Assembly (NCBI GenBank): GCA_022446825.1
Contig: JAKVBY010000046.1
Span: 15,983 to 63,207 of the forward strand
Direction: 5' to 3'
Source: Pirellulaceae bacterium
GTDB lineage: Bacteria; Planctomycetota; Planctomycetia; Pirellulales; Pirellulaceae
DNA length: 47,225 bases
Shown: positions 18,509 to 28,107 of the stretch, piece after piece
Layout of the letters: the number at the start of each line of letters is the position of its first letter
Position numbering within the stretch: the stretch's first letter is position 1
Program-made: the position numbers and the translations under genes
Notes under the pieces: generated by a model
What the model was told of the DNA's origin: nothing
The model's database searches: none
What the model saw: only the letters and a program-made list of their open reading frames with translations

Positions 18509-19405
18509 GTGACAAAACACCAACGATCATATCTGACGCAGCAGGGCTTCACATGCCCCTCTCGGCAGGTGACGGTGGGCGTTTTCTTGTATGTTTTCCT
18601 TGGCTTGCTGATGGGAACGCCCAGTTGGGGGCAAGCAATTCCCCTTGAATTTTCAGAGCCGCAGGGGAAATTTCAAGCGGTTTCGGAGCAGTTCCCTAAA
18701 TTTGTGAGTGTTTTTGGAGTAGCAGTCATTGCAACACGCGATACCCCGGATGACAAAGTCCTCCATACGGCCGCCGTTCTGGCACAGTATTTGGACAACG
18801 ACGAAGACGGGGTCGTGGACAACAAATTGGTTGCGCAGCATTTGACCAATCGGAACGCTTTCATGTTGTTGGCTCGGACAGAAGCGTTCTTTCGACGATT
18901 CGATTTTCAGGTTCTTGAGCGGGCCGATTTACATGCGGGCCAATCGCAATTCGCGACGGAGACCAATCCAGGTGGCCGACGATTTGATGCAACCTTAGAG
19001 GAGGTGTTGCATCTTGTCACGGATTACGGATATGGAAAAGCCTATCCAAGTGTCTTTGGACGCGGGAGGAAATCGGAACTTGCCAAGTGTCTCAACCGAG
19101 CACGGGGCGGATATTTTCGTGAGGTGCCGCAGCGCTATCCGCAAGATGCTTGGTTTACATATGACGATCGTACTTGCAATTACAAATGCCAGCTGACGGA
19201 ATATCTTTATTGGGCCATCACTTCGGTTCTGGGTGCGCAAAAAGCACCTTGGCGCGCAGCAGAAATTCGCCACGAGTGGCGGCTTTCGACGCCGGAACTT
19301 GTCGCGAAACATGACCCGTGGATTCACCGGCTGATCACGGATCCTAAATATCAATTTCCGTCCAAAATACCGAATGGTCGTTATGGAGAGCAGAACGGCT
19401 TGTAG
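18509..19405 (+). CDS. secreted protein with EExxH motif, family not identified
   Basis: The 298-residue protein has a hydrophobic signal-like segment (about 21-42). The mature part contains [10 protein letters not shown] (96-105), which looks like a calcium-binding loop, then [14 protein letters not shown] (163-176), where E164, E165 and H168 suggest a metal site. Cysteines C223 and C227 and a [13 protein letters not shown] segment follow. I do not recognise a named family, and the EExxH is not the classic HExxH, so peptidase activity is unproven. The GTG start at 18509 follows an AG-rich stretch, and the next ATG would remove the signal segment. It is divergent from msrB with almost no spacer, hinting at shared control, perhaps with oxidative damage repair; that is inference. 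Confidence 0.7.
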   Translation: MTKHQRSYLTQQGFTCPSRQVTVGVFLYVFLGLLMGTPSWGQAIPLEFSEPQGKFQAVSEQFPKFVSVFGVAVIATRDTPDDKVLHTAAVLAQYLDNDEDGVVDNKLVAQHLTNRNAFMLLARTEAFFRRFDFQVLERADLHAGQSQFATETNPGGRRFDATLEEVLHLVTDYGYGKAYPSVFGRGRKSELAKCLNRARGGYFREVPQRYPQDAWFTYDDRTCNYKCQLTEYLYWAITSVLGAQKAPWRAAEIRHEWRLSTPELVAKHDPWIHRLITDPKYQFPSKIPNGRYGEQNGL

Positions 19406-19755
19406 ACGCCTTTCCAGTAGTTTGTGCTCATTGGCGGCGATTTTTTGTTGTCGTAACGAACCGGGCAAACGGACACAGAGAATCGGGCGAACACTTTTAG
19501 CCCTGCTAAACGGATGATATCTTGGACTGTGCAACTCGAGCCAAGTAGGTGATGTGTGCCAGCGGGTTACCTCCAGGTGGTTGTTCCCAGTCGGTTCTCA
19601 GAGAGCAACGCGGACGAACGACACCTGCTTAGAGCAACGCAGCGAAACCCTTTTTTGTCCAGGTGTTGAGCCCCTGCTACTGGTCTTTGGTACGACAATC
19701 GTCTAGCCTGCCGACAGGAAATTGCGCTGTTCGTATCCCAAGGATTTGAATTCCC
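19406..19755. other. intergenic region upstream of the sulfatase pair
   Basis: These 350 bases contain no supported gene. AAGGA about ten bases before the ATG at 19756 is the likely ribosome site. No promoter hexamers could be assigned with confidence. Confidence 0.4.
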
Positions 19756-21300
19756 ATGACGCGAAGACCTGCATCCTATATGCGCCCTTTTGTTGTGGTG
19801 CTGAGCATTGCGGCCCTCTGTGGTGTTACTCCGAGCAGTACGTTTACACAGGCAGAAGATGAGGCAGCGCAGCAGCCTCTGAATATTCTCTGGATCATTG
19901 CTGAAGACATGGGGCCCGAACTTGGCTGTTACGGTACTCCGGAGGTTCGAACGCCACGGTTGGATCAATTGGCTGCTGAGGGGGTGCGTTACACGCGCGC
20001 CTTCACCGTGACTGCGGTTTGTTCGACGAGTCGTTCATCGTTTATGACGGGCATGTATGCTTTTACGATTGGCGCACATCACCATCGTTCTCACCGCGCG
20101 GATCGTTTTTTACTTCCGGAGGGGACGGCGGTGATTACCGATTATTTTCGTGAAGCGGGATATTTCACCGCAAATATTCGTAAGCTTGCCAAGTCCGGTG
20201 ATGACCCACGATTCTTTCGCGGCACGGGTAAGACCGATTGGAATTTTGCGTATAACGGTGTCCGTGAGACCCCCTTCGATTCGGACCAATGGGACGATTT
20301 AAAGGTACAGCAACCATTTTTTGCGCAGATTAATTTTCCGGAAACGCATCGTGGGGGCGCCTGGAACTCGGCTCATAAGCACATCCCGCAACCAGCCGAT
20401 CCGGACCAGGTGGTTGTACCGCCCTATTATCCCGACCATCCAATCGTGCGCGAGGATTGGGCGCAGTATTTAAATGCCGTGATGTCGCTTGATCGTAAGG
20501 TTGGCTATGTTTTGGACCGACTCGATGAGGATGGTCTGGCAGACAATACGGTTGTTGTCTTCTTTGGTGATCATGGCCGGGCGATGGTGCGTGCTAAACA
20601 GTGGCCTTATGAAGCTGGCTTGCGTGTTCCGCTCCTGATCCGCTATCCAAAAACGGTTCAATTGCCTTCCCAGGTGAGGCCAGGCCGTACTGATGATCGG
20701 CTCATCATGTCGATCGATTGGTCGGCGACGTCTTTGTGGATGGCGGGTATTGAGCCACCAAAAGCCATGCAAGGCCGGACTTTTCTGGGACCGCAGGCGG
20801 TAGCTCGGCAGTACGCGTTTGGCGGTCGCGATCGTGGAGATGAGACAGTCGATCGGATTCGCACCGTACGTGACAAACGTTTTCGTTATCTGCGAAACTA
20901 TTATCCGGAACGTCCCTTTCTCCAGCTCAATCGGTACAAGGAGGCTACCTACCCGACGATTCCTTTGCTGCGGATTTTGCACGACCGAGGAGAGCTTGAT
21001 GGGATTCCAGCACAGCTCATGGAGCCGACCCGCCCGTCAGAAGAACTCTATGATCTCGAGGAGGATCCCTACGAGGTCCACAATCTCGCCGGTTCCGCAA
21101 AGCACACAGAAACTCTGCAGCGTTTGCGCCGTGAATTGGATGCGTGGCTTGTCCGCATTGATGATCAAGGGCGTTTTCCAGAAGCGACCAAGGTCGTGCA
21201 ACGCTATGAGGAACAGATGAGGAAAAACTATACGGGCAAAATTAAATCTGCCCGGCAACGTGTACTTGATCGCCTCAATATTTTAGAAGAGAAACCCTAA
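19756..21300 (+). CDS. exported type I sulfatase (CSTSR type)
   Basis: The 514-residue protein has an N-terminal hydrophobic segment (about 10-27). The sulfatase core begins at LNILWIIAEDM. The formylglycine site is C89 in CSTSR, in which threonine replaces the usual proline; such variants occur in heparan-N-sulfatase-like planctomycete sulfatases. FFGDHGR supplies late metal-binding residues, and the C-terminal ELYDLEEDPYE is typical of the family. Family knowledge: periplasmic or secreted sulfate-ester or sulfamate hydrolysis after formylglycine conversion. The next sulfatase begins 28 bases after its stop, so the two are probably co-transcribed. Substrate is unknown; the two enzymes may act on different positions of one sulfated polymer (inference). 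Confidence 0.9.
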   Translation: MTRRPASYMRPFVVVLSIAALCGVTPSSTFTQAEDEAAQQPLNILWIIAEDMGPELGCYGTPEVRTPRLDQLAAEGVRYTRAFTVTAVCSTSRSSFMTGMYAFTIGAHHHRSHRADRFLLPEGTAVITDYFREAGYFTANIRKLAKSGDDPRFFRGTGKTDWNFAYNGVRETPFDSDQWDDLKVQQPFFAQINFPETHRGGAWNSAHKHIPQPADPDQVVVPPYYPDHPIVREDWAQYLNAVMSLDRKVGYVLDRLDEDGLADNTVVVFFGDHGRAMVRAKQWPYEAGLRVPLLIRYPKTVQLPSQVRPGRTDDRLIMSIDWSATSLWMAGIEPPKAMQGRTFLGPQAVARQYAFGGRDRGDETVDRIRTVRDKRFRYLRNYYPERPFLQLNRYKEATYPTIPLLRILHDRGELDGIPAQLMEPTRPSEELYDLEEDPYEVHNLAGSAKHTETLQRLRRELDAWLVRIDDQGRFPEATKVVQRYEEQMRKNYTGKIKSARQRVLDRLNILEEKP

Positions 21301-21328
21301 CATAAACCGAGTCTTGGGAGACCCGTGA

Positions 21329-22891
21329 ATGCGAACTTTGCTATGTGGCGTAATGCTATTGGCCGTATCGGAACAGATTGCAGCGGGCCAAGAGAGACCC
21401 AATATTTTATTTATCCTTGCGGATGACCTTGGCTGGCGAGATTTGAGTAACGAGGGATCGACGTTTTACGAGAGTCCTCACATCGATCGCCTCGCGCATG
21501 AGGGGATGAAGTTTACCCGCGGTTATGCGACCTGCCAAGTTTGCAGTCCATCGCGGGCCAGCATTTTGACGGGTAAGTATCCGACCAGCCATGGGATTAC
21601 CACATGGATCGGAGACAGGGCCGGAGAAGCGTGGCGAGAAACGCAACGTTTCGACAGCCATCTACCTGCCGAGTACGACCGGGCACTACGTGCAGAAGAA
21701 GAGACCTTGGCGGAAGTTCTGCAAGCTCACGGATACAAGACATTTTTTGCTGGCAAATGGCATTTGGGGGGCGAGGGATCTTGGCCTACCGATCATGGCT
21801 TTGAAATGAATCGTGGTGGCTGGGATGTCGGTAGTCCGATTGGTGGTTATTTTTCTCCCTGGAAAAATCCAAATCTTGAACCAGGACCGGCTGGTGAATC
21901 GTTACCCATGCGACTGGGGCGGGAAACGGCTGATTTTATTGGCGCTACAGAAGGCCAGCCTTTTTTGGCGTATCTTTCCTTCTATTCGGTTCATGGGCCT
22001 ATTCAGACAACAGAGAGTCTTTGGACAAAGTATCGTGACAAGGCAGTAGATGCGGGCCTGTTTAACGAGCGATTTCTCTTTGATCGGCGTTTGGCAGTTC
22101 GCCAGGTTCAGGACTGTCCTATCTATGCGGGGATGATCGAAACTATGGATGCGGCGGTGGGAATTGTTTTGGAGCGGCTCGATGAATTAGGTCTGGCGGA
22201 GAATACGATTGTTTGTTTTACGTCGGACAATGGTGGGGTTTCCTCGGGAGATGCTTTTTCGACTAGCAATTTGCCTTTGCGTGGGGGCAAGGGGCGTCAG
22301 TGGGAGGGAGGGATTCGCGAACCGTTTTATGTGAAGGTGCCAGGTGTGACAGAGGCCGGATCGACGAGCGCAGTCCCGGTTAGTGGTATCGATTGGTATC
22401 CGACTTTGTTGGATTTGGTGGACGTTCCGATTCCCCCAGAACAGCAGGTAGATGGTGTGAGTCTGGCTTCTGTGCTTCGGGGGGGGACGATTGATGAGCG
22501 GCCACTTTTTTGGCACTACCCACACTATGGGAATCAAGGGGGGGAGCCCTCTTCGATTATCATCGAAAACGACTGGAAGCTCATTCATTATCATGAAGAT
22601 GGCAATGACGAACTGTACCACTTAGGTGAGGACGCAGGCGAACAAACAGATATTGTTTCACGGTATCCGGCGCAGGCCAAAGCAATGCGTTCGGTGCTGG
22701 ATGTTTGGTTGAAAGAAACGGGTGCCAAGTTTCCGAGTAAAGATACCGACTTTGACGAAGGGAAGCGGCGACGTCGGTGGGAGTCACTGCAAGGCTCCGG
22801 AAAGTCGCAGCTGGAAAAACGCCATGCGGCCTTTCTAGAGGCCGCTTTCAAGCCCAACAAGAATTGGTGGGGAAGTGCCGGAGCGGATTGA
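21329..22891 (+). CDS. secreted type I sulfatase (CSPSR type)
   Basis: The 520-residue protein has a signal peptide of about 20 residues ending near AAGQE. RPNILFILADDLGW opens the sulfatase core. The formylglycine site is C72 in canonical CSPSR, followed by ASILTGKYP. GKWHLG, TSDNGG and RGGKG are further arylsulfatase motifs; this set is usual for arylsulfatase A-like enzymes. GGGAG eight bases before the ATG supports the start. It follows another sulfatase by 28 bases and likely shares its transcript. A terminator-like hairpin lies about 335 bases downstream. Function: hydrolysis of sulfate esters of a sugar polymer; the exact substrate cannot be read from sequence. Confidence 0.92.
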   Translation: MRTLLCGVMLLAVSEQIAAGQERPNILFILADDLGWRDLSNEGSTFYESPHIDRLAHEGMKFTRGYATCQVCSPSRASILTGKYPTSHGITTWIGDRAGEAWRETQRFDSHLPAEYDRALRAEEETLAEVLQAHGYKTFFAGKWHLGGEGSWPTDHGFEMNRGGWDVGSPIGGYFSPWKNPNLEPGPAGESLPMRLGRETADFIGATEGQPFLAYLSFYSVHGPIQTTESLWTKYRDKAVDAGLFNERFLFDRRLAVRQVQDCPIYAGMIETMDAAVGIVLERLDELGLAENTIVCFTSDNGGVSSGDAFSTSNLPLRGGKGRQWEGGIREPFYVKVPGVTEAGSTSAVPVSGIDWYPTLLDLVDVPIPPEQQVDGVSLASVLRGGTIDERPLFWHYPHYGNQGGEPSSIIIENDWKLIHYHEDGNDELYHLGEDAGEQTDIVSRYPAQAKAMRSVLDVWLKETGAKFPSKDTDFDEGKRRRRWESLQGSGKSQLEKRHAAFLEAAFKPNKNWWGSAGAD

Positions 22892-23225
22892 ACCGGCGCC
22901 GCAGCTGGCATGAAGCTGTCTTCCCAGCGAGGCTTGCGGACGATTTGTCTACCCAGCTGACTTACCCCTCAGAGTCATTTCTCCTTTTCTGCGGAAACGC
23001 CTGTGACAGACTTTGCTTGCTCAAGGCATTTTCCTACATGCCAAGAAAAGTAATGAATGGGAAGATGTTCATAGCCGTGGGAAATTGGCAATTTCCTATA
23101 CCGTCGGACGATACTTCTTGATGGCAGTTACGATACCCGGAAGACTCAGAACGACTATGGACAGCAAGCGACAGTACGACGTCGCCGGCAAGTGCTGCAG
23201 AGCTGAAAGATCATTGCTTTTGCTA
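22892..23225. other. intergenic region between sulfatases and the coiled-coil gene
   Basis: No supported gene was found. A short palindrome, GGAAATTGGCAATTTCC (23080-23096), is the only small structure besides the terminator-like hairpin that overlaps the end of the next gene. Confidence 0.4.
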
Positions 23226-23254
23226 CGAAGCAGCCCGCTAACTGCTTTCGTTTT
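23226..23254 (+). terminator. possible terminator of the sulfatase pair
   Basis: CGAAGCAG (23226-23233) pairs with CTGCTTTCG (23242-23250) with one bulged T, followed by TTTT. It is oriented to stop plus-strand transcription from the sulfatases. It overlaps the stop codon of the convergent coiled-coil gene. Confidence 0.4.
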
Positions 23255-24833
23255 GATGAAACGCAGCCTGTAACGCTTGAGTTTTGTCTTTTAGTAACTC
23301 AATTTGTACTTCGAGCGCTTTGCGCGAGTTGTCGACTTCGCTGAGGATCTTTCCGCTGGCATTCTGGATCGATTCTGCGGATTTGCGGATGCGATCCAGA
23401 TTGCCCGCCCTTTTCTCGATTTCAAGAATCGCCTTTTGAATCGTCTGAAAGTCGGCAGTCTGGGTGCCTTGATGAAGATGCCCGCGAACCGATAACGCCC
23501 TACTCAGAGAAATGGCAACTTTCAAAAATAAGTCGGAGTTTGGGTCTTCGGCATCCCAGACCACAACGACGTCGTGCCCATAACGGCTAATGGCTTCTAG
23601 AGTGTCAGGAGCTGTTTTGCGGGAAAACACAAACAGACCAACCTGGGCATCACGGTTCTTGCGAGCAAATTCGATTTCCTCGAGCGCTTTTGACAGGTTA
23701 TAGCTGCGGTCTTCTTTGGCTTCGATGACGATTTTTGCTTGCGCTGCTGCACTTTCCGGACCGAGTTCAATGACGCAGTCGCCGACTTTGCGATTTTTGA
23801 TGAAACCGGTGGTGTTTCCTGTTCTGGTGGCGACGTCACCGACCTTATTGGACTCGGCGGCAACTAATTCATAAACGGCATCTTCGAACAGCAGCCCGTG
23901 TCGTGGTGATTGTGCGGCTTCTTCTCGACGAGCGGTCATTTCGCGGAGGGCAAGTTTTACGTCTTCTTGAAACTGTCGATTGACTTCCCGATCCTCCTTA
24001 AGCAGCGAGAAGACTTCGCCACGCAGTCGAGCCAGAGCCGAACGGTCATTGTCGAGTGAGAACTCATCGGTGATTTTTTGTTGTGCATTTTTTACGTTGC
24101 GGACCAATTTACTCATGGCGGAGTCTTCTTCGTTGAGAGAAAACTCTTTGACAACTTCATCGATTTTGTTGCGCAAGTTCTCCGACAACTCGCCTTGATT
24201 TTCGACTAATTCAGCGATGAAACGGGCCAGAGCACCCTCTTTGTTGTCGAGGGAAAATTGTTTGAGCACTTGATCGCGTTGTGTTTCCAATTGTTTTTCA
24301 ACGGTTGTACGTAGGGAAAGTAGCAGGCCGTTGGATTGATCGGGACTCAATAATTTCATCAGCGGACTTTCGTCTCCAAAATGCGAAGTCAGCGTTTTTG
24401 ACAATTCAGATTCATTGCCACCCACTTGGCGATGCAGGACGGATTCTAATTCACCATCACGTTTAACGAGACGTTCCACGCGTTCCTGGAAACGACCATT
24501 TTGCGGATCAAAATACTCTTTGAGAGCACCCGTCAGGCGGTCATTTAAGGTAGTGGAATGTTGTTGTAGTCGACTGTCGAGATTCTCCAAAAGGCGTTCA
24601 CTCTCGCGCCGGACTGCGTCACTATCAATTTGACCACGTGCTTGTCGCAGAGCGAGTACGCCGATGCGGAGGGCACTGAGCGAATAGCGTTCTAATTCAA
24701 CCGCTCCTTTGCCATGAAGCTCTGCAATCGTATCTGTATCTTGAACGTTTAATTCGAGCTGAAGTGTGAACGGCAATTCGCTCTTTTCGCCGGGCAGAAG
24801 GGGCTTCACCTGGCCCGCTAAATTGGAACTCAT
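23238..24833 (-). CDS. coiled-coil protein with FSLD repeats and PD-(D/E)xK-like core
   Basis: The protein is 531 residues. The ATG at 24833 is preceded by AAGGAAG, whereas the longer frame runs into addA. After a beta-rich N-terminus (1-40), helical segments carry a repeated motif F-S-L-(D/N)-x-x-x-S-A-(L/M)-x-(R/K)-(L/F) at 193, 231 and 258, with weaker copies near 108 and 152. A compact alpha/beta domain (about 311-445) shows E317, D352 in GDCVIEL and E371-A-K373, spaced like a PD-(D/E)xK nuclease core. A second helical segment (460-525) ends the protein. I do not know a characterised homolog. Position after addAB suggests a DNA-related role, but the 103-base gap leaves co-transcription open. 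Catalysis is unproven. Confidence 0.65.
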   Translation of the reverse strand: MSSNLAGQVKPLLPGEKSELPFTLQLELNVQDTDTIAELHGKGAVELERYSLSALRIGVLALRQARGQIDSDAVRRESERLLENLDSRLQQHSTTLNDRLTGALKEYFDPQNGRFQERVERLVKRDGELESVLHRQVGGNESELSKTLTSHFGDESPLMKLLSPDQSNGLLLSLRTTVEKQLETQRDQVLKQFSLDNKEGALARFIAELVENQGELSENLRNKIDEVVKEFSLNEEDSAMSKLVRNVKNAQQKITDEFSLDNDRSALARLRGEVFSLLKEDREVNRQFQEDVKLALREMTARREEAAQSPRHGLLFEDAVYELVAAESNKVGDVATRTGNTTGFIKNRKVGDCVIELGPESAAAQAKIVIEAKEDRSYNLSKALEEIEFARKNRDAQVGLFVFSRKTAPDTLEAISRYGHDVVVVWDAEDPNSDLFLKVAISLSRALSVRGHLHQGTQTADFQTIQKAILEIEKRAGNLDRIRKSAESIQNASGKILSEVDNSRKALEVQIELLKDKTQALQAAFHQNESS

Positions 24834-24936
24834 TGTCGCTTCCTTTCTGAACAATCGTAGGCTGGATGTGGTAACGTGGTTAGGTTGTTCTCGATACCAT
24901 AACAGAGTGAAAGCAAATTCTCCTCTGCGCAGTGCG

Positions 24937-27900
24937 TCACAGATCGCAAATCTTGCCGATTCCAACAAAAAGTAGTTTCGCACGTACTTGATCTGGCGGC
25001 AGTCGAAATTGCGCAGCGACAGCGTCACGGTAAGCCTGGAGTTGAGGCCGATAATAGGTGATTTTGTTCCGTAACGCGGCGCTGTCATCCTGGGCAACAG
25101 TGTCCGTTTTGAAGTCGATGATGTCGGCCGCCACTGCGCGGCCGGCCCGGTAACTGGTGACTAAGCGGTCAATATGGCCGACCAGTAGGCGGTGCGTCTG
25201 GCGAACGGCGATAGCGCGTTCATTTTCAACTTGCGGCAACAGATCGGGGGTGTGATCATAGGTCGCGCGGTGCAGGCAGGTTTGGACCGCAGGCTGTTTG
25301 ATCATTTGTTGAAAATCCGCCAACAAGGCCTCGAATTCATTGGTTGGTAAGACGGTTTCCAGCACATGATCGGCGACTTGCCGCAGTCGTTCTGGCGATG
25401 GCAAGCCTTCATCTAGCCACTCGATTTGTTCAAACCAAGCGTGGATCAAGGTGCCACGTCGTAGCGCCCGAGCACGGTTGGGTCCCTCTCCAACCGATTG
25501 CGGAAGCTGCACGATATGGCCGCCTTCGAGTCCCGAGGGACTGATTCTTTCTAAACCTCGCCAGCGTGTTTTGGGAGGTTTTGCCAGCTTGATCGCCAAA
25601 GCCGGTAGAGAGTCTGTGTCGTCGGTCCTTTGAGCAACTGAGTGGGGAAGAGCTTTTCCAGGAGTTTTGTACCATTCTCGTTCTCCGATCTCGTAGCCGA
25701 TCTGTCCGGCCTCGAGTCGCTCGCCAGACGTTAGGGCGGCTCGCAACAATCCATTAGATGTTTTGCGGAGCGATTTTTCGTTGTGAGGCGACGGAGTTAC
25801 GATCATGTGCAGGGCGTGGACGGCGCGTGTGACGGCAACGTACAGAACGCAGAGCGACTCTTTTAAGCGATCATTGTCTGCAGAGCGAAACAATTCTTGC
25901 CAGTCGAGCGGCATTAACTGCTGTATCTCCTTACCGCAGTATCGAGTGACCCGATCGATTCCCTTTGTCGGCGCAGGACGACCGAAGATCAGGTCTTTTC
26001 GTTGACCGATCAGGTCCGTTTCTAGATCCGCGAGAACAACGATGTCGAATTCAAGTCCTTTGGCTTGATGAACTGTCATCACGCGCACATCGGCTGCAAT
26101 GGGATCGGCAATTTTTCGTGAACCCACGTAGGTGACAAAGTCACTTGGCCGCGATGATGCGGAATCTTCATATTGATAAGCGAGGCTGATGAGTTTTTCC
26201 AAGCGGCGTAGTTCGCGTTGGTTGCAGGACACGGCGAGTTGTTCGGACCATTGGTAAACCGTGGGGCCGTAACCTTCACGGACAAGTTGATGACGGATTT
26301 TTTGAGCAAGTTTTCCCGCTGCTTTGGGTATGGATGCTTTCGGTTCTGCCAGTCCTAAAAATTTCGCCAGGGGCGAGGTGGAGATGTGGTAGTGTGCAAT
26401 TGAGTCACTGGGATGATCTGCCCATTGCATGGTGGAGAGGATTACCCGCACTGCGGCCGAATCGTCAAGCAGATTACCCCCTTCTTCACTTGCCTCGACA
26501 CCCATTTCCCTTAATTCGTAGATCAAGCGACGCACCGCAGTATTTTGTCGAACAAGGACTCCGATCGAATAGCCAGGTGCTGCTTGTTTCCACGTGGCAA
26601 CTTGCTCAGCTGCAAAACGTAAAGTGACGTTCTTTTGAGATTCGGTTTCTTTTTCTTCTGGCAAACGGGCCGCTTGCAGGCACGCATAGCCGTTGAGCTT
26701 GGTGAGTGGTTGAGCGGATTGATGCTTGATGAATTGTGCTTGCCAGGCCGACACACCCTCGGCGAGCGAATCCAATTTGGGATGTTGTTGCAGACGCTCA
26801 AAAATCTGATTGACGGTTTTGATGATAAGCGGTGAAGATCGCCAACTGGTATCCAGAGGCCGCTCATTGATATCCGTCAGTTCTTCGGAAACAGCACTGA
26901 AGATTTCTGCCACACCGCCACGCCAACCGTAAATCGCCTGTTTTACATCTCCGACACAAAAAAAAGACTGCTCTGATTTGGCGGCCGTAATCCGACGCGC
27001 GAACGGACCGATCACTCGCCACTGTGCGAGTGAGGTGTCTTGAAATTCGTCGAGTAGTAAATGCCGTAAATGACTATCCAGTCGAAACGCAGCCTGATCT
27101 GGGGCAATTTTTTGAAAGGCCTCTGAGAGAAGAAAGGTGACATCTTCAAACCGTAATGCTCGTGCCTGTGACTTAAGTCGTTGGTATTGGACATGAAATC
27201 GGTCGAGCAACTGGTAAGTTGCTTCGGTTTGATTCGCTAATTGATTTAAGTGGACCGCTTTGGCATGCTCAATGAACGGCTGATATGCGGCAATCACCTG
27301 AGATTCGATTGGTTTTGTTGCATATTTTTCTTGGCCCTGGGCAACTCGACTTGCGATTCCCCCTTGGATAAAGGCAGGCCAATCGGCTTCGGCAGCCGCT
27401 GCAACTTGTTTAGCGTGGGTTTTTTCCCACGTGGCGTGGTTGGGTAACGCCAACGCATGAAGCTGCTCGAACGCTTTTTCGAGGGCAGCATTCTTTAATG
27501 GCGCAGGACGTGGGATGCGTTGCCAAGCTGCCAGGTTACTTTCGAGATAGACCGGGTAGAAAGAATTTATTTTGTCACGCACTTCAAGATCGAGGCTGCG
27601 TGTTGTTTCACCTTGGGTTAATGCGTGGACCAGAGTAAGGAGTTCTTTTTTGTCTTCGTTGTCCAGCACCGCATCAATGGCTTGACGTCGCAGCGCGGCA
27701 CCGACATGTTCTTCCACGATTCTCCAGCCCGGTGGCAAGCCAAGCTCTAGCGCGAAGCTGGAAGCGAGTTGTGCAAAAAAACTGTCCAGAGTGCCCACAC
27801 GCAAGCGGTGTATGTTGCGTGTTGTCTGTGAGAGCATTGCTTGGCAATCTGCTTGTGAAAGTGATTCGTCAGCAAACGCACGTTGTAACTCTTGGAGACC

Positions 27901-28107
27901 ACTTTGAGTGGTTGCTGCTTCTGCTAATCGCAACAACACCCGTTCGAAAATTTCACCAGCTGCTTTGCGTGTGAATGTGGTTGCTAGCAGTTCTTCGGGA
28001 GTGGCGCCCAAATGCAAGAGCTGCAAATAACGATTGGTCAACTCGAAAGTCTTCCCGGTGCCAGCCGACGCACGAATGAGCTCATGTTGCATTGTTTGTG
28101 TGGTCAT
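24937..28107 (-). CDS. addA: AddA-like UvrD-family helicase/nuclease
   Basis: The 1056-residue protein has Walker A ASAGTGKT at 13-20, LLLDEFQDTS (motif II), GDVKQAIYGWRGG (motif III) and VMTVHQAKGLEFDIVVLAD (motif V region). These mark an SF1A helicase. The C-terminus carries a RecB-type nuclease domain with GTLIHAWFE and DIIDFKTD (D998, K1000). Family knowledge: with AddB it unwinds and degrades double-strand-break ends up to a Chi site, for RecA-dependent repair. The start ATG at 28107 overlaps the addB stop as ATGA, which implies translational coupling. The longer frame to 28143 lies inside addB and is not needed. AddA is identified by its pairing with AddB; a RecB-like name would also fit. 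Confidence 0.88.
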   Translation of the reverse strand: MTTQTMQHELIRASAGTGKTFELTNRYLQLLHLGATPEELLATTFTRKAAGEIFERVLLRLAEAATTQSGLQELQRAFADESLSQADCQAMLSQTTRNIHRLRVGTLDSFFAQLASSFALELGLPPGWRIVEEHVGAALRRQAIDAVLDNEDKKELLTLVHALTQGETTRSLDLEVRDKINSFYPVYLESNLAAWQRIPRPAPLKNAALEKAFEQLHALALPNHATWEKTHAKQVAAAAEADWPAFIQGGIASRVAQGQEKYATKPIESQVIAAYQPFIEHAKAVHLNQLANQTEATYQLLDRFHVQYQRLKSQARALRFEDVTFLLSEAFQKIAPDQAAFRLDSHLRHLLLDEFQDTSLAQWRVIGPFARRITAAKSEQSFFCVGDVKQAIYGWRGGVAEIFSAVSEELTDINERPLDTSWRSSPLIIKTVNQIFERLQQHPKLDSLAEGVSAWQAQFIKHQSAQPLTKLNGYACLQAARLPEEKETESQKNVTLRFAAEQVATWKQAAPGYSIGVLVRQNTAVRRLIYELREMGVEASEEGGNLLDDSAAVRVILSTMQWADHPSDSIAHYHISTSPLAKFLGLAEPKASIPKAAGKLAQKIRHQLVREGYGPTVYQWSEQLAVSCNQRELRRLEKLISLAYQYEDSASSRPSDFVTYVGSRKIADPIAADVRVMTVHQAKGLEFDIVVLADLETDLIGQRKDLIFGRPAPTKGIDRVTRYCGKEIQQLMPLDWQELFRSADNDRLKESLCVLYVAVTRAVHALHMIVTPSPHNEKSLRKTSNGLLRAALTSGERLEAGQIGYEIGEREWYKTPGKALPHSVAQRTDDTDSLPALAIKLAKPPKTRWRGLERISPSGLEGGHIVQLPQSVGEGPNRARALRRGTLIHAWFEQIEWLDEGLPSPERLRQVADHVLETVLPTNEFEALLADFQQMIKQPAVQTCLHRATYDHTPDLLPQVENERAIAVRQTHRLLVGHIDRLVTSYRAGRAVAADIIDFKTDTVAQDDSAALRNKITYYRPQLQAYRDAVAAQFRLPPDQVRAKLLFVGIGKICDL

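Noticed and set aside
23080..23096. 17-base palindrome GGAAATTGGCAATTTCC
   Set aside because: A single copy in non-coding DNA with no partner site; such short palindromes are expected by chance in a window this size.
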